Below are positions 25,427 through 35,309 of a stretch of 64,000 bases of DNA, piece after piece. The position numbers and the translations under genes were made by a program. Position 1 is the stretch's first letter. Every line of letters begins with the position of its first letter. The notes under the pieces are model-generated. The model did not search any database. It was not told the DNA's origin and worked only from the letters and a program-made list of their open reading frames with translations. This stretch comes from Arenibacter echinorum (lineage in GTDB: Bacteria; Bacteroidota; Bacteroidia; Flavobacteriales; Flavobacteriaceae), in the NCBI RefSeq assembly GCF_003259375.1, contig NZ_QLLN01000002.1, positions 310,001 to 374,000 on the forward strand. The letters run 5' to 3'.

Positions 25427-27451
25427 TTAGTTTGAGCTATAAATTTCTGAAGAAGTTTTTATGGGTATGCCTATACTTGAAAATCCAACTTTATCATATA
25501 GATTTATGTATCTTGGATCATCTCTTAAGGGGGCAAGAAGTGGCTCTTCCCGTAACCAGGTCATTTCTACCTCGTGCCTGTCGTACGACCTTTGTAGCCA
25601 TTCAAAAGTCTTCTCATAATTCTTTTGTGTGCTATAAAACAGTGCTATAAACCATGCCGGACTACCAGAAGAGCGATTGTCGTACTTAGTTTCCAACTCT
25701 GCCAAATATTTGGAAGCATCTACGGTATTACCATCCATTTGGGCATATACGGCATTAAGCCACATCAGGATAGGTGGATAATCTGGGAATTGGGTCAGTA
25801 ATTTATGAAGTTGTTCTTTTGATTTCTGATATTCCTTTAGATAAAAATTGAGTTTAGCGGACTCCCTTAGGTAAAACCAATTATCACTGTGCAAAGAATA
25901 GGTATTGTTTAAAAGTTCCAAAGCTTCTTCGGTTTCTCCAAGAAAAACTAAGGCTTCGGCCTTGAAGAAAAAAAGAATGCCGATTGATGAATCGGTCAAA
26001 ATTACTTCATCCATGGCATCGACAGCATTTTGATACCTTCCTGTTTTTATGGCATAATCTGCATTTATAGAGGGAGTATTGTCCACGAAAGAATCCTTCA
26101 AAATTCGTTGGTAATAATTCTCTACTTCTTCAAAACGCCAATCGTAAAAAAAATACCCGCTGTATAATTCTTCCTCCACTTCCTTGTTGGTCGGATCTAT
26201 TTTTAGTGCTTTCTCCAGTAATTTTTTGGCATTTCTCCAGGCTTCTTGTTCATCATATATCCCCCAAACCAATCCTCCGAAGCTCCATACCATAGCCTGA
26301 CCTCTATAGGCATCCACGAAATTTGAGTCTATGGCGATAGCTTTTTCATATGAGGCAATAGCATTGGAGTACGATAGTTCGTTGGCCTTATTCCTTTGAA
26401 ACTCGGCTTGAAGGTAATAAGAGTAGGCCTGTTTGCTTTTTGTGGGAACTTTTTGAATTTTATCAAGTTCATTATCGGCAATAACAGCATTCATATTAGC
26501 GGCAATACCTTCTACAACTGCGGTCTGCATTTTAAAAATTTCGTCACTTCTCCATTCCCTGATGTATTCTTTTGACCATAAATGATCGTTGGTCCGACTG
26601 TCTATCATTTGCAGGTTTATTTTGATTTGGTCACCGGAAATCTGAAGATTGCCCTGCAGGAGATTTGTCACCCCCAATTCAGTTGCAATTTCCTGGGCAG
26701 ACCTATTCGTTTCCTTGTATTTTATAGTAGATGTAAAGGGAATAACCTTATCAATTGAATTAATTTTGGTGAGTCTCGAGATAACGGCATCTGTCATACC
26801 ATCACTTATATATTCCAGATTTGGATCTCCCGTCCAATTTTTAAGGGGCAGTACAGCAATGGATTTTTCTGCAATTAAGTTTTCCATGCCTTTGGTTTCT
26901 ACATTTTTCTTTAAAATAGTACTATAAAGAAATAAGGCCGCTGCTACTATTGCTATTAACAATACAGACAAGACTAATGGTTTTTTATAGCTTCCTTTTT
27001 GTTTTTTTGATAGGTCCACAGAGGAGAGCAACCCTTGGCCTGTTGCGGTATTGGATGGTTCTTTACTCTCAACGCCATCACTGGCCTCTCTAGATTTTAC
27101 CTCCCCTGGGGTGTACCCGTAAAACTTATGGAAAGAAGTGCTGAAGTAGGTGGCACTGCTGAAACCCACCCGATAAGCTACTTCTGAGGCTGTAACATTT
27201 TCCTCCCTTAGCAGCTCCAAAGCCCTCTTCAATCTATATTCCCTGATAAATTGGCTTGTAGAGACACCTACTATTTTGTGCAGTTTTCGATGTAGACTGG
27301 AACGGCTCATTCCCACCGCTTGGGCAAGACTATCCACCCCAAATTGATCGTTGTTTAGGTGCGCCTCAATTTCTTTGGTAAGTTGCTCGACTAGAGTACC
27401 CCCCATTGATTTTGCGTGAAATCCTTTGTCCAAATTCTTGTCCGAACTCAT
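25427..27451 (-). CDS. Membrane-anchored AraC-type regulator with TolB-like and TPR domains
   Basis: 674 residues with a ToxR/CadC-like plan. An N-terminal AraC helix-turn-helix domain (22-118, LAQAVGMSRSSLHRKLHK and VAYRVGFSSATYFSTSFHKF) is followed by a linker and one membrane helix (158-178). A TolB-N-like domain (about 196-320, SIAVLPLKNWTGDPNLEYIS) and about eight tetratricopeptide repeats (340-660) lie on the far side. The HTH would be cytoplasmic and the sensor part periplasmic. It would convey an envelope signal directly to promoters. Neighbours are a methyltransferase (same strand, downstream) and the divergent CcsBA gene. Confidence 0.87.
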   Translation of the reverse strand: MSSDKNLDKGFHAKSMGGTLVEQLTKEIEAHLNNDQFGVDSLAQAVGMSRSSLHRKLHKIVGVSTSQFIREYRLKRALELLREENVTASEVAYRVGFSSATYFSTSFHKFYGYTPGEVKSREASDGVESKEPSNTATGQGLLSSVDLSKKQKGSYKKPLVLSVLLIAIVAAALFLYSTILKKNVETKGMENLIAEKSIAVLPLKNWTGDPNLEYISDGMTDAVISRLTKINSIDKVIPFTSTIKYKETNRSAQEIATELGVTNLLQGNLQISGDQIKINLQMIDSRTNDHLWSKEYIREWRSDEIFKMQTAVVEGIAANMNAVIADNELDKIQKVPTKSKQAYSYYLQAEFQRNKANELSYSNAIASYEKAIAIDSNFVDAYRGQAMVWSFGGLVWGIYDEQEAWRNAKKLLEKALKIDPTNKEVEEELYSGYFFYDWRFEEVENYYQRILKDSFVDNTPSINADYAIKTGRYQNAVDAMDEVILTDSSIGILFFFKAEALVFLGETEEALELLNNTYSLHSDNWFYLRESAKLNFYLKEYQKSKEQLHKLLTQFPDYPPILMWLNAVYAQMDGNTVDASKYLAELETKYDNRSSGSPAWFIALFYSTQKNYEKTFEWLQRSYDRHEVEMTWLREEPLLAPLRDDPRYINLYDKVGFSSIGIPIKTSSEIYSSN

Positions 27452-27849
27452 CTACTAATCCAATTTCTTAAAGGGGAGTAGCACAAGTTAAGCAATTTAA
27501 AAAATAGTTGACCTGTAACTATCAGGCATTTAACTAATCCTTTTAAGCCAACGTTTGGCATTAGGTCTCTTTGGCGACGTCTATAAATTCTTATCTACCA
27601 ACAATTTGCAGACCTATTGCCCTGAACTTATTGTAAACATTCTCTTAATAACGAATACAGTTAAATCAAATTAGGGTTTTATAAAGCATACACTTAAAGT
27701 CTACTTACCGTAATGAAATTTATTGGTGTCGAAATGCAGTCACAACATCAGGCTATTTACAAAAACAGTCAATATTACTTGAAAAAGATTTAATGCATCA
27801 GTCCAACGAGATAATCCCTTGACTAGCAAAATTTTAATTTTTTTTACTT
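27452..27849. other. Divergent intergenic region
   Basis: About 400 AT-rich bases between the AraC-type regulator and CcsBA. No gene or TGA-N6-TCA operator is seen. The promoter of CcsBA lies at its right end. Confidence 0.5.
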
Positions 27850-27872
27850 TAACTTTGATGGACCCACATCAA
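27850..27872 (+). promoter_or_regulatory. CcsBA -7 box and overlapping inverted repeat
   Basis: TAACTTTG (27850-27857) is a full -7 match. It overlaps TTGATG-N6-CATCAA (27855-27872), an inverted repeat over the expected transcription start, suited to a repressor or a 5'-UTR hairpin. The ATG follows at 27880. Confidence 0.5.
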
Positions 27873-27879
27873 CGTTTTT

Positions 27880-30800
27880 ATGAAAAACCTGTTAGTCAAT
27901 ATTAAAAAGTATATATCCCCACTTTTTAATACTAGGGCAGCTGGAATTTATATATTACTATTCGCTTTGTCCATAGGAGTAGCCACATTCATAGAAAATG
28001 ATTTTGGCACCAGTGCTGCCCAAAAAACCATTTTCAAGTCTTGGTGGTTTGAACTATTGCTTCTTCTATTTGGTATTACGATCATCGTGAATATTTTCAA
28101 GTTCCGAATGATCCCTCAAAAGAAATGGCCCTTACTACTTTTTCATGGGGCCATCATTGTCATTTTGATCGGAGCAGGATTAACCAGATACCTGGGTTTT
28201 GAAGGGGTTATGCACATTCGCGAAAATGGTGCTTCTAACAATTTCCTTTCTTCCAATACTTTTTTAAAGTTTGATGTAAGCCAGGCTGGCCAAAACTATA
28301 ATTTCGACGAACCAGTACTTTTTGCTTCCTTGGGAAACAACCGATGGCATGAGTCGTATTGGATAGGCAAAGATTTAATCAATGTACAGGTAAAAGAATT
28401 TATCCCCAATCCCAAACAGATTCTTGGCCAAAGTATAGATGGGAAACCCACCCTACAGATTGTGATGGCAGGAGCCAACGGGAGGGAAGAGTATTTTATC
28501 AATGAAGGTCAGACCAAACGTATAAAGAACCTCATTTTCAATTTTAAGGACACCCAATTGCCAGATGCCATTAATATTGCATATAGAAACGATTCCATTT
28601 TGTTCGCTTCCGATAGAACATTTTCAAGAACCGTTATGGCCACACAGAAGAAGGACACCTTATATCCTTCCCAAAATTATAGTCCCTTATTGCTGCGCTC
28701 ACTTTATTCTGACGGGGCGAACAATATAGTCTTTTCCAATTTCGATAAAAATGGAACTGTCCGTATCGAATCTGAAGATCCCAAGGTAAAAAATGAAAGT
28801 CTCACTGCCCTTTTGATGGATGTTTCCGTAAACGGAAAAACCCAAGAAACAATTGTCTACGGTAGCAGGGGCATGGGAGGTAGGCCCGAAGTGCTTAATT
28901 TTGATGGTTTAAGCGTATCCGTTTCCTATGGTTCCAAAGAAATACAGCTCCCTTTTTACATTAAGTTGAACAAATTTATTTTGGATAAATATCCCGGTAC
29001 CAACAGTGCCTCCTCCTATGCTAGTGAAGTTACCTTGGTGGATGACAAGAACAATGTGAACATGGATTATCGAATATTCATGAACAACATTTTAGACTAT
29101 GATGGTTATAGGTTTTTCCAATCTTCCTTTGACAAAGATGAAAGAGGCACCTATTTAAGTGTAAACCACGATTTCTGGGGCACTTGGATTTCCTATATTG
29201 GATATGCATTGTTGACTATAGGCATGATATGGACATTGTTTAGCAGAAATACCAGGTTTTATCAGGTTACTCAGAAGATCAAGAAACTGCGTGCCAAGAG
29301 CGGTACTTTCCTCTTCCTATTATTTATTGCTTCAACTTCCTTTGCCCAAAAAACACTGGACGATTCCTTTATTGAACCTACCGTTTCTCTGGAACATGCC
29401 AATGAATTTAGCCATTTGGTGGTACAGGATTTTAAGGGCCGTATGAAACCAGTTCATACCCTGTCCCGAGAAATCATGCGCAAATTGGCACGCAAGGAAA
29501 GCATGTACGGCTTAACCGCAGACCAAATTATTCTGAGTCTTTTTATTAATAAACAAGAATGGTATGGTATACCCCTCATTAAACTGGGCAAGCATGAAGA
29601 CATTAAAAAGAAACTTAGTGTAGGAGGTGACTATGCTTCCTATAAGGACTTTTTTGATACCAATGGAAAATATAAATTGCGCGATGAAATGCAAAGAATC
29701 TATGGCTTGGAACCCATTGATCAGGGTGTTTACGAGAAGGAACTTCTAAAAATAGACGAAAGGATCAATATTCTGAGTATGGCCTTTTCGGGTACCTTAC
29801 TTAAGTTAATTCCAAATCCCGAAGATCCCAATAATACCTGGCTTTCCAATACCGCCCATAACCACGGTGCCAACGATGGGCATAACCATGAAGAGAACAC
29901 TGCCGACAAATTTTTTAGTGCTTATACCTCAGCCTTGAAAGAAGCAGTAAATTCAAAAGACTACAAAAATGCGGATCATCTTTTAGCGGAGCTTAAAGCC
30001 TACCAGACCAAAAACGGGGGCGAAATAATGCCCTCCGAAGCAAAGATCAATGCCGAGATTTTATTGAACCAACTAAATGTGTTTACCCGCCTGGCCATAG
30101 GCTATATCTTTTTGGGACTCGCATTATTATTCTTTTTGTTCCTATCCGTTTTTAAGCCGGATGTAAAGTTAAAAAAAGTATACTTGCTTCTATTCTCATT
30201 GGTCCTCATAGGTTTCGCCTTTCATACCATAGGACTCGGTCTACGCTGGTACGTGTCCGGAAGGGCACCATGGAGCAACGGATATGAATCTATGATCTAT
30301 ATTGCCTGGACATCTACCTTGGCAGGCGTTTTATTTACCAGGAAATCCTTCGGTGGACTGGCTGCAACTATGGTTTTGGCCGCTACAATTCTTTTTGTAT
30401 CTACCCTAAGTTTTCTAGATCCCGAGATTACGCCTTTGGTTCCCGTATTAAAATCCTATTGGTTAACCATCCATGTTTCTTTGGAAGCAGGTAGTTACGG
30501 ATTTTTGATGTTGGGAGCTATTATTGGATTGATCAATTTGATTTTGATGGTTTTCCTTAAGGAATCCAACAAGGCACGAATAAAAAGAATTGTTCAGGAA
30601 ATGTCGTACATCAGTGAACTTACGCTGATCGGTGGACTATTTATGGTTAGCATAGGTACTTATTTGGGTGGTGTTTGGGCCAACGAATCCTGGGGTCGAT
30701 ATTGGGGCTGGGATGCCAAGGAAACATGGGCCTTGGTCACTATTCTTGTATATGCCTTTATTTTGCATATGCGCATTATTCCAAAGCTCACCGGACTTTT

Positions 30801-31005
30801 TGCTTATAACGTAGCTACTATTTTTGGACTCGCCACGGTTATCATGACTTATTATGGGGTCAACTATTATTTATCCGGTTTACATTCGTATGCCACTGGA
30901 GATCCGGTGCCGATCCCAAATTGGGTTTATGTGGTGGTAGTTTCCATAATTATAATCAGCAGTGCGGCCTATTATAAAAAGCGGAAGTATCCAGTGATTT
31001 CGTAG
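27880..31005 (+). CDS. ccsBA: Cytochrome c biogenesis protein CcsBA (fused ResB-CcsA)
   Basis: 1041 residues. The N-terminal half is ResB/CcsB-like with membrane helices near 20, 60, 85 and 440 and a large periplasmic domain. The C-terminal half is CcsA with the tryptophan-rich haem motif WANESWGRYWGWDAKETW. It carries haem to the periplasm and ligates it to CxxCH cysteines (system II). A histidine-rich insert NHGANDGHNHEEN lies before the CcsA part. It is convergent with, and 11 nt from, the multihaem cytochrome group, and is likely the maturation factor for the 48 haem sites there. Confidence 0.95.
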   Translation: MKNLLVNIKKYISPLFNTRAAGIYILLFALSIGVATFIENDFGTSAAQKTIFKSWWFELLLLLFGITIIVNIFKFRMIPQKKWPLLLFHGAIIVILIGAGLTRYLGFEGVMHIRENGASNNFLSSNTFLKFDVSQAGQNYNFDEPVLFASLGNNRWHESYWIGKDLINVQVKEFIPNPKQILGQSIDGKPTLQIVMAGANGREEYFINEGQTKRIKNLIFNFKDTQLPDAINIAYRNDSILFASDRTFSRTVMATQKKDTLYPSQNYSPLLLRSLYSDGANNIVFSNFDKNGTVRIESEDPKVKNESLTALLMDVSVNGKTQETIVYGSRGMGGRPEVLNFDGLSVSVSYGSKEIQLPFYIKLNKFILDKYPGTNSASSYASEVTLVDDKNNVNMDYRIFMNNILDYDGYRFFQSSFDKDERGTYLSVNHDFWGTWISYIGYALLTIGMIWTLFSRNTRFYQVTQKIKKLRAKSGTFLFLLFIASTSFAQKTLDDSFIEPTVSLEHANEFSHLVVQDFKGRMKPVHTLSREIMRKLARKESMYGLTADQIILSLFINKQEWYGIPLIKLGKHEDIKKKLSVGGDYASYKDFFDTNGKYKLRDEMQRIYGLEPIDQGVYEKELLKIDERINILSMAFSGTLLKLIPNPEDPNNTWLSNTAHNHGANDGHNHEENTADKFFSAYTSALKEAVNSKDYKNADHLLAELKAYQTKNGGEIMPSEAKINAEILLNQLNVFTRLAIGYIFLGLALLFFLFLSVFKPDVKLKKVYLLLFSLVLIGFAFHTIGLGLRWYVSGRAPWSNGYESMIYIAWTSTLAGVLFTRKSFGGLAATMVLAATILFVSTLSFLDPEITPLVPVLKSYWLTIHVSLEAGSYGFLMLGAIIGLINLILMVFLKESNKARIKRIVQEMSYISELTLIGGLFMVSIGTYLGGVWANESWGRYWGWDAKETWALVTILVYAFILHMRIIPKLTGLFAYNVATIFGLATVIMTYYGVNYYLSGLHSYATGDPVPIPNWVYVVVVSIIIISSAAYYKKRKYPVIS

Positions 31006-31016
31006 AGGAGTTAAGA

Positions 31017-31823
31017 TTATTGTACAAGGGTGCCATTCTCCAAAATCAGGTCATATGTATAGCCTGCCCCAAAATCCCGGTTGAGGCTAACTACAGCTCT
31101 AATGGTAATTTTGGAACCCTCCGGAACAAAGGTATTGGACGTGACAACCAAATCATAATCGTTCTGACTACCATCTTGAACGTGAAGCCAATTTCGTTCC
31201 ATAATATTCGGGTTCACTTTAACACATGTTCCACTAATCTGAACGGTATGGCCTTCATACTTTTTAGGATCCTTTACCAGTTCAGAAATTTTTAAAGTAC
31301 CCTTGTGCTCTACCAATTTTTCGGTATGTGTAGGGATATCTTCCTTAGTTGCCACAGTTTGCTCCATCTTTGGGACAGTCGATTTTAAATCCCCTACATG
31401 TTTCGAATGGTCCTGGGACACCAAATTGGAAACCAGATATATGGTATCGAATACCCGGTTGTATTCCTTGCTTTCAAAGTTGGTCTTTAAAAGGGGTCTC
31501 TTATAAAAATATACCTCCCCTTTTTTGGCCTCTTGTTTTCGGGTTGCGATCCAGAACTGACCATTCCCTTCCTCTTTTACTTTGAGATATACATAGCGAT
31601 TGGTCGGCAAAACCTCTTGCACTACCACCTTATGAAGATCCTCATTGAACGAAATGTCGGAATTAGGAGTTACTTGGGTGGCGGGATTGGTGGTAAAGAT
31701 TCCACTCCCATTTTCAGAATCTTCGGTATGGGTGGAGGGGGCAATGACCTTAGGGCTATTGTTGCAGCCCATTGCCAATAAAGAAACCATCATCAATAAT
31801 CCAAATTTATAAGAAGTTTTCAT
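31017..31823 (-). CDS. OB-fold lipoprotein of the cytochrome group
   Basis: 268 residues. Lipoprotein signal MKTSYKFGLLMMVSLLAMGC with Cys20. A central part (about 60-110) resembles an SH3-like or barrel repeat (YVYLKVKEEGNGQFWIATRK), and the C-terminal OB-like domain (about 170-268) contains LVKDPKKYEGHTVQISGTCVKV and NWLHVQDGS. Similar OB-type domains accompany multihaem cytochromes in other phyla, but their role is undefined. Last gene of the leftward group, 11 nt after the barrel gene. Confidence 0.75.
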   Translation of the reverse strand: MKTSYKFGLLMMVSLLAMGCNNSPKVIAPSTHTEDSENGSGIFTTNPATQVTPNSDISFNEDLHKVVVQEVLPTNRYVYLKVKEEGNGQFWIATRKQEAKKGEVYFYKRPLLKTNFESKEYNRVFDTIYLVSNLVSQDHSKHVGDLKSTVPKMEQTVATKEDIPTHTEKLVEHKGTLKISELVKDPKKYEGHTVQISGTCVKVNPNIMERNWLHVQDGSQNDYDLVVTSNTFVPEGSKITIRAVVSLNRDFGAGYTYDLILENGTLVQ

Positions 31824-31834
31824 GTTTCAAAGTT

Positions 31835-33418
31835 TTAAAATCGTTGTACGAGCCTAGAATAAATTCTATAATTATTTTCTTGATCGTAAGTGGTCATTTC
31901 TCCGGAGATGCTGAACATCAATTTTCGGTCTATGTAATAAGAAAGATTGGTACCCACATAATGTTGACTTAGCGGATTTAAATTATTGGTATAATGATAA
32001 TGCACAAATCTATAATAAAAATCAGCGTTCAACCTTCCATCCAAATAGGAATTTGAATGCCGTATAGCGGCAACATTACTTTTTAAATAATTGGATTCAT
32101 TCATGTTATAGGACAATGATAATCTTCCTCCGATGGTAGGAAGTTTTGAAAGGGTAATAAAGCCATAGATATTATCCGATCTATTCTCACTATTATTTTG
32201 GAACCGTTTGCTATAACTGGCTCCAGCAAATATATTTTTAAAGGGCCTAAAATTAATACGGGCACGGGCCCCTTGCCGGGCCACGTCATCATCCAAAAGT
32301 CGTTCTACCTCTGTCTGGAAAGTTTCATAGTACAAAATCCTTTTTCGAGAATCATAGGAAACCATCATATTAAATTTTCTACTGAATCTGTATCGGGCGG
32401 ATAGATATAAATTGGTCAATCTAATATTATTGCTGACCACTTCATTGAGTTTACTGTACAGGTCCATTTCGAGAGAGGAAAACAGGTTAAGGTTCTGGAA
32501 AATGGTACTGGTATGCTGAAAATAAGCATAACGCCGATCTATTTCTCCACTATTTTGCTGTTGAATGAATCCCAATGTGGTCTGGGAATATAATGAAGCG
32601 CCTTCGGTCAGAGTACCTACATATCCCCCATATTGCAGCAAATTGGAATTAAATCCAAAATCCAATATGTCCGGGCGAAATCCTGCAATGGCACCAAAGT
32701 ATTGTTTTCCGAAGAATTTTTCTACCTGCAAGCCGTCTATGGCTCCCAAAGAGGATATTTTGGAGTTGATGTTCCTTCCCAAGGTAAGAGACAATGTTGG
32801 TGTAGCATCGTAATGTGCAGCGAGATTGTAAATTCTCAACAAACTATTTTTTAGATAGGATGAAGTATCCTTTAAGCCCAAAATATGCTGATAATTCAAG
32901 TAGGTATTAAGCGAGAACTTTGACCCTTTAATATGTTCTGCATTCATGGAAAGACGACCCACTAAACGATGTCGGTCATCCCTTTGGCTATTTATCGTAT
33001 TATAACTCGCAGCGGATACACTTCCCCTAATCGTTTCCTTATACAGTGGCTTTTCCTCCAATTCAATGATGGGCTGTATAACTTCCTTCCTTGGTGTTTC
33101 CTTCTTTTTTTCTGGTATTTTTGGAGGTATACGGTATATTACTACATCACCTTTTTGAATGGTACAGCCCTCGACCACTGTACAAACACATGAGGTGGTG
33201 GACTTGTTCTTAATCACCAAACAGGAATTACCTGTTCCTTCCAAACGTAGGGAATCCCCAATAATTATAGCCTGGGTATCATGGAATTTTACATATACAT
33301 TCTGTGTTGTAACAAACGAGACTTCCCCACTTAACAATGGTGCAGGTACAGGATCCTGCCCATATATGTTGTAGGTTAGAGCTACAAAGCTTATAAAGAA
33401 ACTAACTTTAAATCTCAT
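31835..33418 (-). CDS. Outer-membrane beta-barrel protein of the cytochrome group
   Basis: 527 residues from ATG 33418, 7 nt after the 25-haem cytochrome; an ATG at 33436 would overlap it. Signal peptide MRFKVSFFISFVALTYNIYG. Residues about 20-100 form a small domain with a cysteine cluster CVCTVVEGC; a proline-lysine-rich linker follows (IPEKKKETPRK). The rest is an alternating strand pattern ending in the aromatic terminus RLVQRF, typical of BAM-assembled barrels. I infer a porin-like partner of the multihaem cytochromes, comparable in role to MtrB-type barrels, without claiming homology. Confidence 0.72.
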   Translation of the reverse strand: MRFKVSFFISFVALTYNIYGQDPVPAPLLSGEVSFVTTQNVYVKFHDTQAIIIGDSLRLEGTGNSCLVIKNKSTTSCVCTVVEGCTIQKGDVVIYRIPPKIPEKKKETPRKEVIQPIIELEEKPLYKETIRGSVSAASYNTINSQRDDRHRLVGRLSMNAEHIKGSKFSLNTYLNYQHILGLKDTSSYLKNSLLRIYNLAAHYDATPTLSLTLGRNINSKISSLGAIDGLQVEKFFGKQYFGAIAGFRPDILDFGFNSNLLQYGGYVGTLTEGASLYSQTTLGFIQQQNSGEIDRRYAYFQHTSTIFQNLNLFSSLEMDLYSKLNEVVSNNIRLTNLYLSARYRFSRKFNMMVSYDSRKRILYYETFQTEVERLLDDDVARQGARARINFRPFKNIFAGASYSKRFQNNSENRSDNIYGFITLSKLPTIGGRLSLSYNMNESNYLKSNVAAIRHSNSYLDGRLNADFYYRFVHYHYTNNLNPLSQHYVGTNLSYYIDRKLMFSISGEMTTYDQENNYRIYSRLVQRF

Positions 33419-33425
33419 GTTCTTA

Positions 33426-35309
33426 TTAATTGCCATTGGGATGGCATTCTAGGCATGCAGTGCTTACATATTCATATCCATTTTCCTCTTTGTGTTTATC
33501 GTCCATTTCATTTTGCCCATGACACTGGAAACAGGAAAAATCCGCATAACTGGCCGGATTGGTATGACATTCCACGCAATCGTTCCAAACCTCTCCTTCC
33601 CTATGTTTTCCCGAGTAAATAGGGAAATATTGTGCATCGTGGTCAAATGTTGCAGGCGTCCATCCCGGATTGGTGGTATGACAGGCCACACAATCGGTAG
33701 GAAAATTGGCTGCCAGGTGGTTGGGGTTGTTGGTTTGGTCATAATTATCCTGATGACAATTTACACAATCAGGAGAAGCGTCCGAATAATTGGCCGTGGT
33801 ATGGCACTGGGCACAATCCTGAATATTATGACCTAGTGTTAGTGGAAAAAAGTCATGGTCTATAGTGGCGGGTGCCCAACCGGGATTCGTTGTATGACAT
33901 GATACACAATCCGTTGAAAAACCTGAGGTGGTATGATTTGGATCTTGGGTTCCGTTGTAATCACTTTGATGACAATTCACACATTCGGGCGAAAGCCCGG
34001 CATAAGTGCCAATGGTATGGCACTGGGTGCAGTCTTGTAAATCATGGCCCTGGGTCAACGGGAAAAAGTCATGATTGATCGTTGCCGGTGACCATCCTGG
34101 GTTGGTAGAATGACAAGATGCGCAATCATTTGAAAATCCGCTAGTCTGATGATTTGGATCTTGGGTTCCGTCGTAATCGCTTTGATGACAATTAACACAA
34201 TCGGGCGAAAGTCCGGCATAGGTACCATTGGTATGGCATTGTGTACAATCCTGTAGGTCATGGCCTTGGGTCAAAGGGAAAAAGTCATGGTTAATGGTCG
34301 CCGGCGTCCATCCAGGATTAGTGGTATGACAGGAGACACAGTCTGTTGAAAAGCCAGAACTAGAATGATTTGGGTTTTGGGTACCGGCATAATCATCCTG
34401 GTGACAACTTACACAGTCTGGTGATGTATCCGCATAATTGGCCGTAGTATGGCATTGGGCACAATCCTGAATATCATGACCTTGGGTCAGGGGGAAAAAG
34501 TCATGGTTAATGGTCGCTGGGGTCCATCCGGGAGCAGTCGTATGACAGGAGGCACAGTCCGTGGAAAAACCAGAACTAGAATGATTCGGGTTTTGGGTAC
34601 CTGCATAATCGTCTTGATGGCAACTAACACATTCAGGTGATGCATCTGCATAATTTCCCGTAGTATGGCACTGGGTGCAGTCTTGAATATCGTGCCCTTC
34701 CGTAAGCGGAAAAAAATCGTGGTTGCCAGCTCCTGCCGAATCCCATCCAAAACCTAGAGGATTATGGCATTCTATACAATCTGTTGAAAAGCCCGAGGTT
34801 TCGTGATTGGGGCTCTGTGTACTGGCATAATCGTCCCTATGGCAACTAATACAATCGTTCCCAATCCTATCAAACCTCAAGGTCGTTTCAGAAGTGTGGC
34901 ATTCTACGCAGCTAAGATTACCATGGGCTCCGATCAAAGGGAAACCATTTTCTTCGTGCAGTTCTGGAATATTGTCTACCAACCAAGTCTGGGAAGTATG
35001 ACAACGAACACAATCGTTGCCCACCGATTGGCTGTGTATATCAACATGGCAAGAAACACAGTCCGTTGAAGGCACTTCATTAAAAACCAAAGTACTGTGA
35101 CAAAGTTTACAATCTACTTGGGCATGGGCACCCTCCAAAGGGTATTCTGTTTTATCGTGATCAAACTGAAGCGTGTAGTTATCAATAGTCCACCCCGAAG
35201 GATTATGGCATTTGGCACAATCCATTCTAAGCTGGTCACCATGAGGTGATTGCGCAAACAAATGCCAAACGCCCATAAGGGCAACTATTGTAAGTGACAG
35301 TCGATACAT
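33426..35309 (-). CDS. 25-haem c-type cytochrome, tandem-repeat type
   Basis: 627 residues. Signal peptide MYRLSLTIVALMGVWHLFAQ. I count 25 CxxCH motifs. The central part has six 72-residue modules, each with three motifs and the recurring text NHDFFPLTQGHDIQDCAQCH and NPNHSSSGFSTDC. Each module would bind three haems in a periplasmic or surface wire-like protein. The ATG overlaps the 3' end of the preceding 23-haem gene by 25 nt, so translation is coupled. The Asp, His and Thr pattern FDH..T.F.L.GAH is shared with the 23-haem protein. Confidence 0.9.
   Translation of the reverse strand: MYRLSLTIVALMGVWHLFAQSPHGDQLRMDCAKCHNPSGWTIDNYTLQFDHDKTEYPLEGAHAQVDCKLCHSTLVFNEVPSTDCVSCHVDIHSQSVGNDCVRCHTSQTWLVDNIPELHEENGFPLIGAHGNLSCVECHTSETTLRFDRIGNDCISCHRDDYASTQSPNHETSGFSTDCIECHNPLGFGWDSAGAGNHDFFPLTEGHDIQDCTQCHTTGNYADASPECVSCHQDDYAGTQNPNHSSSGFSTDCASCHTTAPGWTPATINHDFFPLTQGHDIQDCAQCHTTANYADTSPDCVSCHQDDYAGTQNPNHSSSGFSTDCVSCHTTNPGWTPATINHDFFPLTQGHDLQDCTQCHTNGTYAGLSPDCVNCHQSDYDGTQDPNHQTSGFSNDCASCHSTNPGWSPATINHDFFPLTQGHDLQDCTQCHTIGTYAGLSPECVNCHQSDYNGTQDPNHTTSGFSTDCVSCHTTNPGWAPATIDHDFFPLTLGHNIQDCAQCHTTANYSDASPDCVNCHQDNYDQTNNPNHLAANFPTDCVACHTTNPGWTPATFDHDAQYFPIYSGKHREGEVWNDCVECHTNPASYADFSCFQCHGQNEMDDKHKEENGYEYVSTACLECHPNGN
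33680..34830 (-). repeat. 216-bp tandem coding repeats in the 25-haem cytochrome
   Basis: Near-identical units recur with exact 216-bp spacing (for example the same motif at 33949, 34165, 34381 and 34597). This equals 72 codons. Neighbouring units differ at few bases, so array length may vary by recombination. Confidence 0.85.

Noticed and set aside
33492-33836. Plus-strand frames across the multihaem genes
   Set aside because: They are antisense to the CxxCH repeats; their length only reflects repeated codons.
33680-34830. Possible CRISPR array
   Set aside because: The 216-bp spacing and coding phase show protein repeats, without short repeats or unique spacers.
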